A DNA stretch of 64,000 bases from Acrocarpospora pleiomorpha (GTDB lineage: Bacteria > Actinomycetota > Actinomycetes > Streptosporangiales > Streptosporangiaceae), in NCBI RefSeq assembly GCF_009687885.1, contig NZ_BLAF01000024.1, positions 1 to 64,000 on the forward strand. The letters run 5' to 3'. Below the pieces are notes generated by a model. The model made no database searches, had not been told where the DNA came from, and was given only the letters and a program-made list of their open reading frames with translations. The position numbers and the translations under genes are program-made. Shown piece after piece: positions 26,097 to 34,916 of this stretch; position 1 is the first letter of the stretch, and each line of letters begins with the position of its first letter.

Positions 26097-26864
26097 TCAG
26101 CCGAGGCCGCCGCCGTGGGCGACCACGACGGCGCCGGAGATGTAGGACGCCTTGTCCGAAGCGAGGAAGCTGACGATCGAGGCGATCTCCTCGGGCCGCC
26201 CCATCCGGCCCAGCCGGATGCGGGACTCGTACTGCTTCCTGATCTCGGCGGGCACTCTGCGGGTCATGTCGGTGGCGACGAAACCGGGCGCGACGACGTT
26301 GGCGCGCACCCCGTGCGGGGCGGCCTCGTTGGACAGCGCCCGGGTGAACGCGATGATCGCGCCCTTGGACGCCACATAGTTGGTCTGGCCGGGGAAGCCG
26401 CCGTCCAGGCCGCTGGTCGAGGACAGCGTCACGATCGCGCCGCTGCGCTGGTGCTGCATCAGCCGCAGGCCCTCCCGGCAGGTCAGGAACGTGCCGGTCA
26501 TGTTGATGTCCATCGGCTTGCGGAACTGCTCCAGGTTCATCGCGACGAGGTAGCGGTCCAGGGTGATGCCGGCGCTGGTCACCAGGACGTCCAGCCGGCC
26601 GCGGGTGGTGCGGATGTCGCGGAACATCTGCCGCACCGCGTCCTCATCGGTCACATCCGCCTGTACGGCCGTCGCGGTGCCGCCGTGCTCCTCGATCAGG
26701 GCGACGACCTCCTTGGCGTCCGCCTCGGAGCGGGCGTAGTTGACGATGACGTGCGCGCCCTCGGCGGCGAGGTCGAGCGCGACGGCCCGGCCGATGCCGC
26801 GGGAACCGCCCGTAACAAGGGCCACGGAGCCTTCGGCGAAGAGACCTTCAGGAGAGAACATCAT
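26097..26864 (-). CDS. 3-oxoacyl-ACP reductase, FabG-like SDR
   Basis: 255 residues from ATG 26864, the first of two adjacent ATGs, with GGAG just upstream; the open frame continues to 26942 without a ribosome-binding site. It has the SDR cofactor motif TGGSRGIG, the NNAG-equivalent TSAG, the catalytic Ser-Tyr-Lys (SSTSG, then NYVASKG) and a C-terminal GAVVVAHGGG. It reduces beta-ketoacyl-ACP with NADPH and is the first gene of the 17-gene operon. Confidence 0.93.
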   Translation of the reverse strand: MMFSPEGLFAEGSVALVTGGSRGIGRAVALDLAAEGAHVIVNYARSEADAKEVVALIEEHGGTATAVQADVTDEDAVRQMFRDIRTTRGRLDVLVTSAGITLDRYLVAMNLEQFRKPMDINMTGTFLTCREGLRLMQHQRSGAIVTLSSTSGLDGGFPGQTNYVASKGAIIAFTRALSNEAAPHGVRANVVAPGFVATDMTRRVPAEIRKQYESRIRLGRMGRPEEIASIVSFLASDKASYISGAVVVAHGGGLG

Positions 26865-27003
26865 CGTCTCCAGATTCGCGGGACAATCACACTGCAAATA
26901 GTCCTTAACTTCACGAATCAAGCTACTAAGGCGCGATATCACGCCTGTATCACCGAGTTATCCGAAGATTGACGCGCATTAGGGGATATACGACTCTGGC
27001 GCA
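26865..27003. promoter_or_regulatory. Divergent promoter of the 17-gene operon and the FAD hydroxylase
   Basis: 139 bp, AT-rich for this genome. It contains attaggggatatac (about 26978-26991), a sequence type that recurs upstream of other genes in the cluster (see findings), so a shared regulator may act here on both directions. Confidence 0.5.
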
Positions 27004-28557
27004 ATGGACGAGCTGCGTAGCGAAAAAGTTGAAGTTTTGATCGTCGGCGGTGGCCCGGTGGGGCTGGCCGCGTCCATCGAGCTGTCCCGGTACGGAATAT
27101 CGTCGCTGCTCGTCGAGAAACACCCGGGCACCTCCCTTTTCCCGAAGGCCCGGCTGGTCACCACCCGGACCATGGAGATCCTGCGCGCCTGGGGCATCCA
27201 GGAGGAGGTGGAGCGGGCCGGCATGCCGCGCGAGGACGTGCTGGCGGTCGGCGTCGGCACCTCGCTGAGCGCCGACGACTACCTCCGCAAGGCGGCGGCC
27301 ATCGCGGAGGACGCGGCGCAGAGCCCGACGTACACCTACCTCTGCTCGCAGGACATCCTCGAAGTGATCATACGCAGGGTCGCCGAGTCGGCGGGTGACG
27401 TGCGCTTCGACACCACCCTGACGGACCTGTGCGTCGACCCGGGCGGGGTCGAGGCGGTGGTGGAATCCGGCGGCGTCGCCACCAGGGTCGAGGCCCGCTA
27501 CCTGATCGCCGCCGACGGCGGCCGCAGCGGCATCCGCGAGCGACTCGGCATCGCCGTCGAAGGGCCGCCCCCGCTCGGCCACATGGTCAGCATCATGTTC
27601 GACGCCGACTTCGACTTCCTGCCCCCCGGCCGCCGGGCCGCCCTCTCCTTCGTCCGCAGCACCCCGGGCGGCGCGATCGAGGCGGTCGACAACCGCCGCC
27701 GCTGGATCATGCAGACCGGGTACGACCCCGCCAAGGGCGGCAGCGCCGACGACTTCACCGAGGAGTACTGCCTGGCCGCGGTGCGTTCGGCGATCGGCAT
27801 CCCCGATCATCCGGTCCACATCGTGGGCGTGATGCCCTGGCTCCAGCAGGCCGTGGTGGCCGCCGAGTTCGCCAGGGACCCGGTCTACCTGGCCGGGGAC
27901 GCCGCGCACGTGGCCACCCCGCAGGGCGGGTTCGGCATGAACTGCGGCATCCAGGACGCGCACAACCTGGCCTGGAAGCTGGCCGCCGTCCTGCGCGGCA
28001 CGGCCGGGCCGGACCTGCTGGCCACCTATGCGGCGGAACGCCGCCCTGTCGCGGTCCGTACCGTGGACGAGAGCCTGGTCAACGCCATGATCACGTTTCG
28101 GATGATGGCCGGGCAGCTGTCCATGCACGAGGCGATCGAGCAGCAGGCGGGGCGGCGCGGGTCGGAGGGGCTGGTGCTGGGATTCCACTACGAGTCGGCC
28201 GCCGTCGTCCCGGATGGCACGCCGGAGCCCGCGCCGGCGGATCCGTACCGGACATATGTGGCGACCGCCCGGCCGGGGCACCGCGCGCCGCACGTCTGGG
28301 TGTCGCCTGGGGTGTCCACGCTCGACCTGCTCGGCCCGTCGTTCACGCTGCTCACCGCGCCGGGAAGCGGGTGGGCGCGGGCCGCGGCGGGGGTGCGGGT
28401 CGTGGAGATCGATTCGGCCGAGTGGGCGGAGACGTACGGCGTCGGAGCCGAAGGCGCGGTGCTGGTCCGTCCCGACGGTCAGGTCGGATGGCGCACCCAG
28501 AACGCGGACTTCGCCGAGCTGGAGAAGGCACTCGACGTCATCCTGGCCAGGTCGTGA
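27004..28557 (+). CDS. FAD-dependent aromatic-type hydroxylase
   Basis: 517 residues, a group A flavin monooxygenase. N-terminal GGGPVGLAASIELSR binds FAD, YLIAADGGRSGIRERLG is the DG motif, and VYLAGDAAHVATPQGGFGMN is the GD motif with its His. The C-terminal ~120 residues look like the thioredoxin-like domain of polyketide hydroxylases of the RdmE/PgaE type. It probably hydroxylates the polyketide or an aromatic precursor. Its 3' end overlaps the convergent SARP gene by 20 bp. Confidence 0.93.
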   Translation: MDELRSEKVEVLIVGGGPVGLAASIELSRYGISSLLVEKHPGTSLFPKARLVTTRTMEILRAWGIQEEVERAGMPREDVLAVGVGTSLSADDYLRKAAAIAEDAAQSPTYTYLCSQDILEVIIRRVAESAGDVRFDTTLTDLCVDPGGVEAVVESGGVATRVEARYLIAADGGRSGIRERLGIAVEGPPPLGHMVSIMFDADFDFLPPGRRAALSFVRSTPGGAIEAVDNRRRWIMQTGYDPAKGGSADDFTEEYCLAAVRSAIGIPDHPVHIVGVMPWLQQAVVAAEFARDPVYLAGDAAHVATPQGGFGMNCGIQDAHNLAWKLAAVLRGTAGPDLLATYAAERRPVAVRTVDESLVNAMITFRMMAGQLSMHEAIEQQAGRRGSEGLVLGFHYESAAVVPDGTPEPAPADPYRTYVATARPGHRAPHVWVSPGVSTLDLLGPSFTLLTAPGSGWARAAAGVRVVEIDSAEWAETYGVGAEGAVLVRPDGQVGWRTQNADFAELEKALDVILARS

Positions 28558-29971
28558 CCGATCTGGCCCGGGAGCGCATCCTGGCCGCGCCCATCCGCAG
28601 CCGCAGCGGGTTGCCGAAGGAGTGCGCCAGCAGGTCGGTCACGGCCTGCGCCTCGACCGCGCCGACCAGCAGATCGGCCAGCTCCCTGGCGGCCTCGGTG
28701 GCGAGCGGGCGGACGAACTCGCGGTGCGCGCCCTGCCGGGCCACCAGCTCGTCCAGCGGATTGGTGCTGGTCACGATCACCCGGCAGTTCGCGCCGCCGG
28801 GCAGCAGCGGCAGCACCTGGGCGGCGTCCCTGGCCCGGTCCAGCACCACGACCAGCCGGCGGCGGGCCGTCCAGCTGCGGAACAGCGCGACCTTCTCGGC
28901 CCGGTCGGCGGGCAGGTCGGCGCGGGGCACGCCGAGCGCGCGCAGGAACCGGTCCAGCACGACGGCGGGCTCGGCCTCGTCCAGGTCGGCGAAGAGGTGA
29001 CCGTCGGGGAACCAGTCGGCCCGGTCGTGCGCCCACTGCAGCGCCAGCGCGGTCTTGCCGACGCCGACCGGGCCGCTCAGCACGGTCGTGCCGGGCAGCG
29101 CCACCTCGGGGTCGGGCCGCAGCACCGCGTCCAGTGCGGCCATCTCCTCACCCCGCCCGACGAACGGCACGACCCGCGGCGGGAGCTGGGACGGCACGAC
29201 CATCGCGGCCCGGGGCACGGACTGCCGCATCAGGCTGGACTCGTCGCGCAGGATCTGCTCGTGCAGGTGGCGCAGCGCCGGTCCTGGCTCCAGGCCGATC
29301 TGGTCGCGCAGGTAGCGGCGGGTCTCCTGGTAGGTGCGCAGCGCGTCGGCGCGGCGGCCGGCCCGGTAGTGGGCGAGCATGAGCAGGGCCCGGACCCGCT
29401 CCCGGAACGGGTGCTCGGCGACCAGCGCCAGCAGTTCGGGGATCACCTGATGGTGCTGGCCGAGCTCGATCTCCAGCTCCAGGCAGGCCTCGGCGGCCTC
29501 CAGCCGGGACTCCTCCATCCGGGCCACGTCGTAGCGCAGGCCGCGGATGTCCTCGAACGGGTTCCCGCGCCACAGCGCGAGCGCCTCCCGCAGCAGCCGG
29601 ACCGCCTCTTCCCGGTTCTTGCCCGCGACCTCGCTGCGGGAGCGGGCCACCAGGGCCCGGAACTGCAGCCAGTCGACGCTGTCGGGGGCCGGGCGGATCA
29701 GGTAGCCGGGGCTGGAGGTCTCGATCGCGCCGGCGCCCAGGATGCGGCGGAGCCGGGACACGCAGATGGCGATCTGGCGGCGCGCGCTGCGCGGGGCGGA
29801 CCCCGCCCAGACCGTCTCGATCAGGCGGTCGACGCTGACCACGCGGCCCGCGTTGAGCACCAGGCTGGCCAATATCGCCAGTTCGCGGCTGGCGTAGATA
29901 TGCAGCTCGGCGCCGTCCCTGAGCACCTGCATGGGGCCGAGCAGCCGGAATCTGAGGCCCTCGTCCATCAT
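28538..29971 (-). CDS. SARP-family regulator with truncated P-loop ATPase domain (AfsR-like)
   Basis: 477 residues. The N-terminal OmpR-type winged helix (RFRLLGPMQVLRDG start, SVDRLIETVWAG) is followed by a bacterial transcriptional activation domain (about 95-245), then a P-loop at GPVGVGKTALA near residue 295 and a Walker B-like LVVVLDRARD. The chain stops within the ATPase region, so it is about half the length of AfsR and lacks the TPR sensor. It is probably a pathway activator of the cluster. It is divergent from the aldo/keto reductase-like gene. Confidence 0.9.
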   Translation of the reverse strand: MMDEGLRFRLLGPMQVLRDGAELHIYASRELAILASLVLNAGRVVSVDRLIETVWAGSAPRSARRQIAICVSRLRRILGAGAIETSSPGYLIRPAPDSVDWLQFRALVARSRSEVAGKNREEAVRLLREALALWRGNPFEDIRGLRYDVARMEESRLEAAEACLELEIELGQHHQVIPELLALVAEHPFRERVRALLMLAHYRAGRRADALRTYQETRRYLRDQIGLEPGPALRHLHEQILRDESSLMRQSVPRAAMVVPSQLPPRVVPFVGRGEEMAALDAVLRPDPEVALPGTTVLSGPVGVGKTALALQWAHDRADWFPDGHLFADLDEAEPAVVLDRFLRALGVPRADLPADRAEKVALFRSWTARRRLVVVLDRARDAAQVLPLLPGGANCRVIVTSTNPLDELVARQGAHREFVRPLATEAARELADLLVGAVEAQAVTDLLAHSFGNPLRLRMGAARMRSRARSVTTWPG

Positions 29972-30306
29972 CGGGCCCGCACCGGTATCGGGTAATTTCC
30001 ACTGGGTAGGGAAAGTACTAGGGAGGAGGGTATTAGACTGCCGTCATACGGTGGAAACATGAAGAGATGTTTTCGAGCCATTTAAGAATCTCTCCCGCAG
30101 ATTGCTGGAGGGGGATCCGCTAGCTCTGAACCTAATGAGGGGCCTGCTGCCCCGGCACCCCTAGGCGCCCCCTGTAATCCCCTGCCCCCGGCGCCTGATA
30201 AGGGTTCCCCTATTTCTCCGGGAACCGGCGGCGTTCGGCCGTTTTTGACCGGGCTTTGACCGGCGCAGGCTATCAATGGATCGACCCGGCGCGCTAAGGG
30301 GGGCAA
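29972..30306. promoter_or_regulatory. Intergenic region between SARP regulator and AKR-like gene
   Basis: 335 bp without a convincing gene. It includes an AT-rich part next to the SARP start (30000-30080) and, at about 30206-30222, gataagggttcccctat, which contains two inverted copies of the AGGGG-type element recurring in the cluster. Otherwise I see nothing in it. Confidence 0.45.
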
Positions 30307-31212
30307 TTGCGTTACACGAGGCTCGGGCGGGACGGCCCGATGATCTCCAGTATCGGGCTCGGCACGCTCGCGCTGTCCGGGGCGTACGGCCCGGTGGACC
30401 CCGGCGACGCGTTCGACCTGATCGGCCGCGCGCTGGACGCGGGCGTCAGCTTCGTCGACACCGCCGACGTGTACGACGACGGCCAGGTCGAGCGCCTGAT
30501 CGGCCGGGCGGTCGCGAGCCGCCGCGAGGAGATCGTGATCGCCACCCGGGGCAGCGGCACCACGCAGGCGTGCGAGGCGTCGCTGAAACGGCTGGGCGTC
30601 GACGCCATCGACCTCTACTACCTGCGCCCGGACGCCCCGATCGAGGAGGGCATGTCCCAGCTGGCCGACCTGGTCAAAGCCGGAAAAATCCGCCATGTCG
30701 GCCTGTCCAATGGCTCGCTGCGGCAACTCCGCCAGGCCCATGCCGTGCATCCGGTCGCCGCGCTCGCGGTGGAGTACTCGCTGTGGGGGCTGCGCGCCGA
30801 GCCCGATCTGCTGGCCGAGGCCCGGCACCTGGGCATCAGCGTGGTGGCCGCGCGCCCGGTCGGCCGGGGGTTCCTCACCGGCCGCATCCGCTCCGCCGAC
30901 CAGCTGACGCCCGGCGACTGGCGGCACCGCGACCCCCGCTTCCAGCCCGAAAGCCTGCGCCGCGGCCTGGGCCCGCTGCGCGAGGTCGAGGACGTCGCCG
31001 CCCGGCTGGACCTCGGCACGGGCCGGCTCGCGATCGGCTGGCTGCTGTCCCAGGGCGAGCACGTCGTCCCGGTGCCGAGCACCCGCGACCAGGTGCATCT
31101 GGAGATGAACCTCGCCGCCTCCGAGGTCACCCTCGCTCCCGACGTCCGGGACGAGCTCGGCCGGATCTTCCCGCCCGGGGCGGCGGATCAGTCCGACTCC
31201 CTCCTGCTCTGA
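30307..31212 (+). CDS. Aldo/keto reductase-like protein lacking catalytic Lys and His
   Basis: 301 residues from TTG 30307. The TIM-barrel family signatures are clear: GLGTLALSGAYG, FVDTADVYDDG with the catalytic Asp and Tyr, ASLKRLGVDAIDLYYL and the SLWGLRAEPDLLAEARHLGI cofactor region. However the strand that normally reads IATKFG is IATRGSG, so the catalytic Lys is Arg, and the DLYYLHRPDP segment reads DLYYLRPDA, so the catalytic His is missing. A short deletion (about 10-20 residues) accompanies the change. It may be inactive, regulatory or do non-standard chemistry. It converges with the response regulator gene by 25 bp. Confidence 0.85.
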   Translation: MRYTRLGRDGPMISSIGLGTLALSGAYGPVDPGDAFDLIGRALDAGVSFVDTADVYDDGQVERLIGRAVASRREEIVIATRGSGTTQACEASLKRLGVDAIDLYYLRPDAPIEEGMSQLADLVKAGKIRHVGLSNGSLRQLRQAHAVHPVAALAVEYSLWGLRAEPDLLAEARHLGISVVAARPVGRGFLTGRIRSADQLTPGDWRHRDPRFQPESLRRGLGPLREVEDVAARLDLGTGRLAIGWLLSQGEHVVPVPSTRDQVHLEMNLAASEVTLAPDVRDELGRIFPPGAADQSDSLLL

Positions 31213-31856
31213 GCCGGGATCAGCGACGCGGCCAGCGCCTTGTTGACCGCGTCGATCCGGGAGACCGCGTTGAGCTTCACGAAGATGTTCCGCATGTGCC
31301 GCTTCACCGTCGCCTCGGCAAGCCCGAGCCGGCGGGCGATCTGCAGGTTGCTCAGCGCCTGCGCCGCCAGCTGCAGGATCTCCTTCTCCTTGTCGGTCAG
31401 CACCCCCGCCTGCGGACCTTCCACCTGGGCCAGGCTGGTCCTGGACACGGCGAGCACGACCCGGCCCGGGTCCTCGTACACGCTGCGGACGGCCGCGATC
31501 AGCTCGTGCCGGTGGATGCTCTTGAGCAGGTAGCCGCTGATCCCGGCCGCCAGCAGGCGGGTGAGCAGCTGCGGGCCGTCGTACATGCTCAGAATGATGA
31601 TCTGCGTGCACGACGACAGCGCCCGGATCCGGGTGACGGTCTCGGTCACCTCGTCGCCGGGGATCTCGACGTCCAGCAGCACCACGTTCGGGCGGGTGTC
31701 CTCTACCAGCTGTACGGCGTCGGCCGAGTTGCCCGCCTCGCCGACGATGGCCAGGTCGGGGGTGGATTCGAGGATCTCGCGCAGGCCCTCCCGGAACAGG
31801 GCGTGGTCGTCCACGAGCGCGACCGAGATCTTTCCGCTAAAGCTGCTCGGACTCAC
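31188..31856 (-). CDS. NarL/FixJ-family response regulator
   Basis: 222 residues from GTG 31856, which overlaps the kinase gene by 20 nt; further in-frame starts lie inside the kinase gene. It has a receiver domain with the phospho-acceptor Asp in VVLLDVEIPG and Lys in GYLLKSI, then a LuxR-type HTH (LTDKEKEILQLAAQ to TVKRHMRNIFVKL). It pairs with the kinase encoded upstream. Confidence 0.93.
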   Translation of the reverse strand: MSPSSFSGKISVALVDDHALFREGLREILESTPDLAIVGEAGNSADAVQLVEDTRPNVVLLDVEIPGDEVTETVTRIRALSSCTQIIILSMYDGPQLLTRLLAAGISGYLLKSIHRHELIAAVRSVYEDPGRVVLAVSRTSLAQVEGPQAGVLTDKEKEILQLAAQALSNLQIARRLGLAEATVKRHMRNIFVKLNAVSRIDAVNKALAASLIPAQSRRESD

Positions 31857-32940
31857 GTGACTGCCTCTTGAGCGGGATGAACAGCTCGACCAGGCAGCCA
31901 TTGCCCGGTTCGCTGGTGATCGCCAACCGGCCGCCGAGCAGCTCGGCCCTTTCGCGCATGGAGGTCAGCCCCACCCCGCCGTTGCGGACTCTGGGCCGGG
32001 ACGGCTCGAAGCCCCTGCCGTTGTCCTGCACGAACGCCTGGAGCACGTGCGGGGCGATGTCCACCCGCATCAGGATCACCGTCGGCGTGCCGTGGGTCAG
32101 CGCGTTCCTGGTCGCCTCGCGGATGATCAGGAAGGACTCGTCCAGGACGCGCGGCTCGGCCCACGACTCGTCGCCGTTCACGTCCAGACCGACCGAGACC
32201 GCCTCGTCCTCGACCGCTTCGAGGAAACCGAGCAGCGCCTTCTCCAGGCTCTTGACCGGCACCTGCGGGTGCAGCTCCGAGGTGATCTGGCGGAGGTTCT
32301 CCATCGCCTCCCTGATCACCTGCTGGGCGACCCCCATCTTGATGGCCGCCCTGGCCGGGTCGGTGTCGCGATGCAGCTCCGACAGCGCGAGCTGCTGGTG
32401 CGCGACGCTGATGCCGTGGCCGATCCGGTCGTGCAGGTCGCGCGCGATCCGGCGCCGCTCCTCCTCCTGCACCTCGTGGACCTGGTTGAGCAGGAACCCC
32501 GTGTAGCTCTCGGAGGCCTCCCTGACCCGGCGCGACAGGCTCTCCTCCATGCCGGTGGCGACCAGCGCGAACGTGTCGGAAGGGCGATCGGAATCGGCCG
32601 CAATTCGCCGCGCCAGATGCGTCAGCGCGGACTTGAAAAAAAGTGAGCCCGCCTCAAGAGAGGCCCTTGGATGAACTCCGGAAGCGGCCCTGCTGATGCC
32701 GACTTCCCAGGCGTGAAATTTATAGAGGTCGTTGACCTGCACTTTTCCGGTGCGCAGCGTCGCGGCCACGTCATCCAGGACGTACTGGGCGGTCATAAGA
32801 GCCTGGCGGATGGCACTCGGATCCGCGGAGAGCGCGTTACCGGTGGCTTGCAGCTCCGACTCGAATTCCTCAAGGATTTCGGCCCGGCACGCATCTACGA
32901 ATCTCGCTGGATCGCTCCCGGCCCCGAATTCAGCACCCAA
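31837..32940 (-). CDS. Cytoplasmic sensor histidine kinase, DesK/NarX-type
   Basis: 367 residues. There are no membrane helices. Residues 1-170 are an all-helical sensor segment resembling RsbR-like N-terminal domains. The HisKA_3 motif RRIARDLHDRIGHG supplies the phospho-His, followed by a HATPase domain with the N box (IREATRNALTHG), DNGRGF and GVGLTSMRERA. The signal is therefore intracellular or through a partner protein. It is coupled to the response regulator by overlap. Confidence 0.92.
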   Translation of the reverse strand: MGAEFGAGSDPARFVDACRAEILEEFESELQATGNALSADPSAIRQALMTAQYVLDDVAATLRTGKVQVNDLYKFHAWEVGISRAASGVHPRASLEAGSLFFKSALTHLARRIAADSDRPSDTFALVATGMEESLSRRVREASESYTGFLLNQVHEVQEEERRRIARDLHDRIGHGISVAHQQLALSELHRDTDPARAAIKMGVAQQVIREAMENLRQITSELHPQVPVKSLEKALLGFLEAVEDEAVSVGLDVNGDESWAEPRVLDESFLIIREATRNALTHGTPTVILMRVDIAPHVLQAFVQDNGRGFEPSRPRVRNGGVGLTSMRERAELLGGRLAITSEPGNGCLVELFIPLKRQSRESEQL

Positions 32941-33013
32941 GGAAGCCCCTCCGCTTTGGGACGCGTGAGATCCTTACTATCTCTCACTTACGTCTGCAAA
33001 GCAACATATCCTG

Positions 33014-33946
33014 TCAGATATTGGAGAACAGGACGGTAATGTGAACGATATGTTGTGTGGTCATGAACGCTCGGTAAGGTCTGCGCCGGCGGCTCCGATC
33101 GGCGTGGGCATGCGCCGCGCGACCAGCCAGGGTGACCGCCACCGCGCCGACGAGCATGGCCAGCGCGGCCCAGGCGAGCGGCACCCCGAGGGCCAGGCTG
33201 ACCACGCAGAATGACCCTGCCAGGATCAGCGCGGCGGCCGACATGACGTTGCTGGTCACCCTCGCGCCGCAGGTCACGGCTATGGTGCGCCGGCCGGCGG
33301 CGGCGTCCCCCGCGATGTCGGACAGGTCCTTGGCCGGCACGCCGACGAGCGTCATCCAGCAGGTCGCGGCCACCGCGAACATGATGAGCGGGATCGGCGT
33401 GGACTCGGCCGCACCGCCGATGACCACGGTGAACCCGCCCCAGTAGGCCAGCAGCCCCGACCCGCAGAGCACCAGGATGGTGCCGCCGGACCGGCTCTTC
33501 AGGTGGAACGGCGCGCCCGAGTACAGGTAGCCGAGGACCAGGTTGGCCGCGATCACCCAGGTCATCGCGGCGGGCAGCCCGGCGGTGGCCACCAGCGACA
33601 CGACCGCGGCGACGGCGGCGACGGCGGCCGCCACGCGCGGGTCCAGATCGCCGCGGGCGATCGGCCGGCGGGACCCGTTCACCTGGTCCTCGGTGACGTC
33701 AGAAACCCCGTTCCCGACGTAGATCGCGAAGATCGACAACACCCAGGCGGCGCCGCCCTGCAGCACCTCAGCCGGGACGGGGGCGACGGCGACCGGCAGC
33801 GCCAGCATGGCCCCCGCCAGGAACCTCAGCATGGACACGGCCAGCACGGCCGGCCGGGCCTCGATCACGCAGAATCGCAGCACTCGCGCCGCGCTCTTGA
33901 GGGCGGAGGGGCCGGATGCGCGGCCCGTTGCCCATGTACTTGCCAT
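33014..33946 (-). CDS. UbiA-family prenyltransferase
   Basis: 310 residues with about eight or nine membrane helices. The two Asp-rich motifs that bind prenyl diphosphate through Mg2+ are present: GNGVSDVTEDQVNG near residue 80 and AKDLSDIAGDAAAG near residue 205. It would attach an isoprenoid chain to an aromatic or polyketide acceptor. A quinone-pathway housekeeping role is possible, but its place among cluster regulators favours product prenylation. Confidence 0.9.
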   Translation of the reverse strand: MASTWATGRASGPSALKSAARVLRFCVIEARPAVLAVSMLRFLAGAMLALPVAVAPVPAEVLQGGAAWVLSIFAIYVGNGVSDVTEDQVNGSRRPIARGDLDPRVAAAVAAVAAVVSLVATAGLPAAMTWVIAANLVLGYLYSGAPFHLKSRSGGTILVLCGSGLLAYWGGFTVVIGGAAESTPIPLIMFAVAATCWMTLVGVPAKDLSDIAGDAAAGRRTIAVTCGARVTSNVMSAAALILAGSFCVVSLALGVPLAWAALAMLVGAVAVTLAGRAAHAHADRSRRRRPYRAFMTTQHIVHITVLFSNI

Positions 33947-34169
33947 GACCGGATTGTTACGCCGGAACGGTCATCCGTTAAGGGGATAATCCGAGAGTTG
34001 TAGTCCGGAATACAACTTTGGATACCCCCCCTTACCACTCCGGGCTACTTTCCCTGAACTGCTGATTCCCGGTCTTGTCGGGTGGGGGTGACCCTTATTA
34101 GCTTGGGGCCAGCGGAATAAGGGTCGTACAACTTTCAACAAGTCGATCGACTACACCTTAGGGAATCAA
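33947..34169. promoter_or_regulatory. Divergent regulatory region with two inverted repeats
   Basis: 223 bp between UbiA and the small SARP gene. It holds agttgta (33996-34002) inverted at 34011-34017 as tacaact, and gacccttatt (34090-34099) inverted at 34116-34125 as aataagggtc. The nonamer tacaacttt occurs twice (34011-34019 and 34127-34135). These look like operators for regulators of the cluster. The AGGGGATA-type element occurs at about 33979-33988. Confidence 0.65.
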
Positions 34170-34916
34170 ATGCCGGATTTCAAGCTGCTGGGCCCGACCG
34201 AGGTGCTGGACGGCGACGGCCATTCTCGCACCCCCGGTGGCCCCAAGCTCCGGCAGGTGCTGGCGCTGCTGGCGCTCAATGCGGGAAAAGTCGTCAGCGT
34301 CGACGTCTTCGTCACTGAATTGTGGGGCGAGGTCGCCAAGAAGGCCGAGATAAAGACGCTGCAGACGCATATCTATCACCTGCGCCAGGTGCTGGCCGGC
34401 GGCATCGTCGCCACCCAGGCCCCCGGCTACGCGCTGCGGGTCGATCCGCACCGGGTCGACGCCCTGGTCTTTCCCCGCCTGGTCGACCGGGCCGCCGAGC
34501 ACCAGCAGGCGGGCGACCACCGGGCCGCCGAGCGGGTCCTCCGCGACGCGCTGGCCAGGTGGACCGGGCCGGCGCTGGCCGATGTGCGGCTCGGTCCTGT
34601 GCTCGCGCCGTACGCGACGGCCCTGCACGAGCGGCGGCTGCGCGCGCAGGAGATGCACATGGACGCCATGATCAGCCTGGGCCGGCACGGCGAGGTCATC
34701 GAGGAGTTGCGCCTGCTGGTCGCCGCCCATCCGCTCAACGAGAACTTCCACGCCCAGCTGATCACCGCGCTCAGCCGCACCGGCCGGCGCACCGACGCGC
34801 GGCACGCCTACGAAGGGCTGCGCGCGCTCCTGGACGCCGAACTCGGCGTCGCGCCTTCATTCGCCATCCCCGATCCGCACGCCAGGAGTCATCCAGGAAA
34901 GGAAATCCGACGATGA
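34170..34916 (+). CDS. SARP-family transcriptional activator (small)
   Basis: 248 residues: an OmpR-like winged helix (KLLGPTEVLDGDG start, LLALNAGKVVSVDVFVTELWG) followed by the bacterial transcriptional activation domain (about 95-240). The length matches ActII-ORF4/DnrI-type activators. It overlaps the LeuA-like gene by ATGA, so the activator and that enzyme are expressed together. Confidence 0.93.
   Translation: MPDFKLLGPTEVLDGDGHSRTPGGPKLRQVLALLALNAGKVVSVDVFVTELWGEVAKKAEIKTLQTHIYHLRQVLAGGIVATQAPGYALRVDPHRVDALVFPRLVDRAAEHQQAGDHRAAERVLRDALARWTGPALADVRLGPVLAPYATALHERRLRAQEMHMDAMISLGRHGEVIEELRLLVAAHPLNENFHAQLITALSRTGRRTDARHAYEGLRALLDAELGVAPSFAIPDPHARSHPGKEIRR

Noticed and set aside
22363-26145. 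1,260-residue plus-strand open frame
   Set aside because: It is a low-complexity antisense shadow of the ketosynthase, GcvT, FabZ and ACP genes, all with clear motifs on the minus strand.
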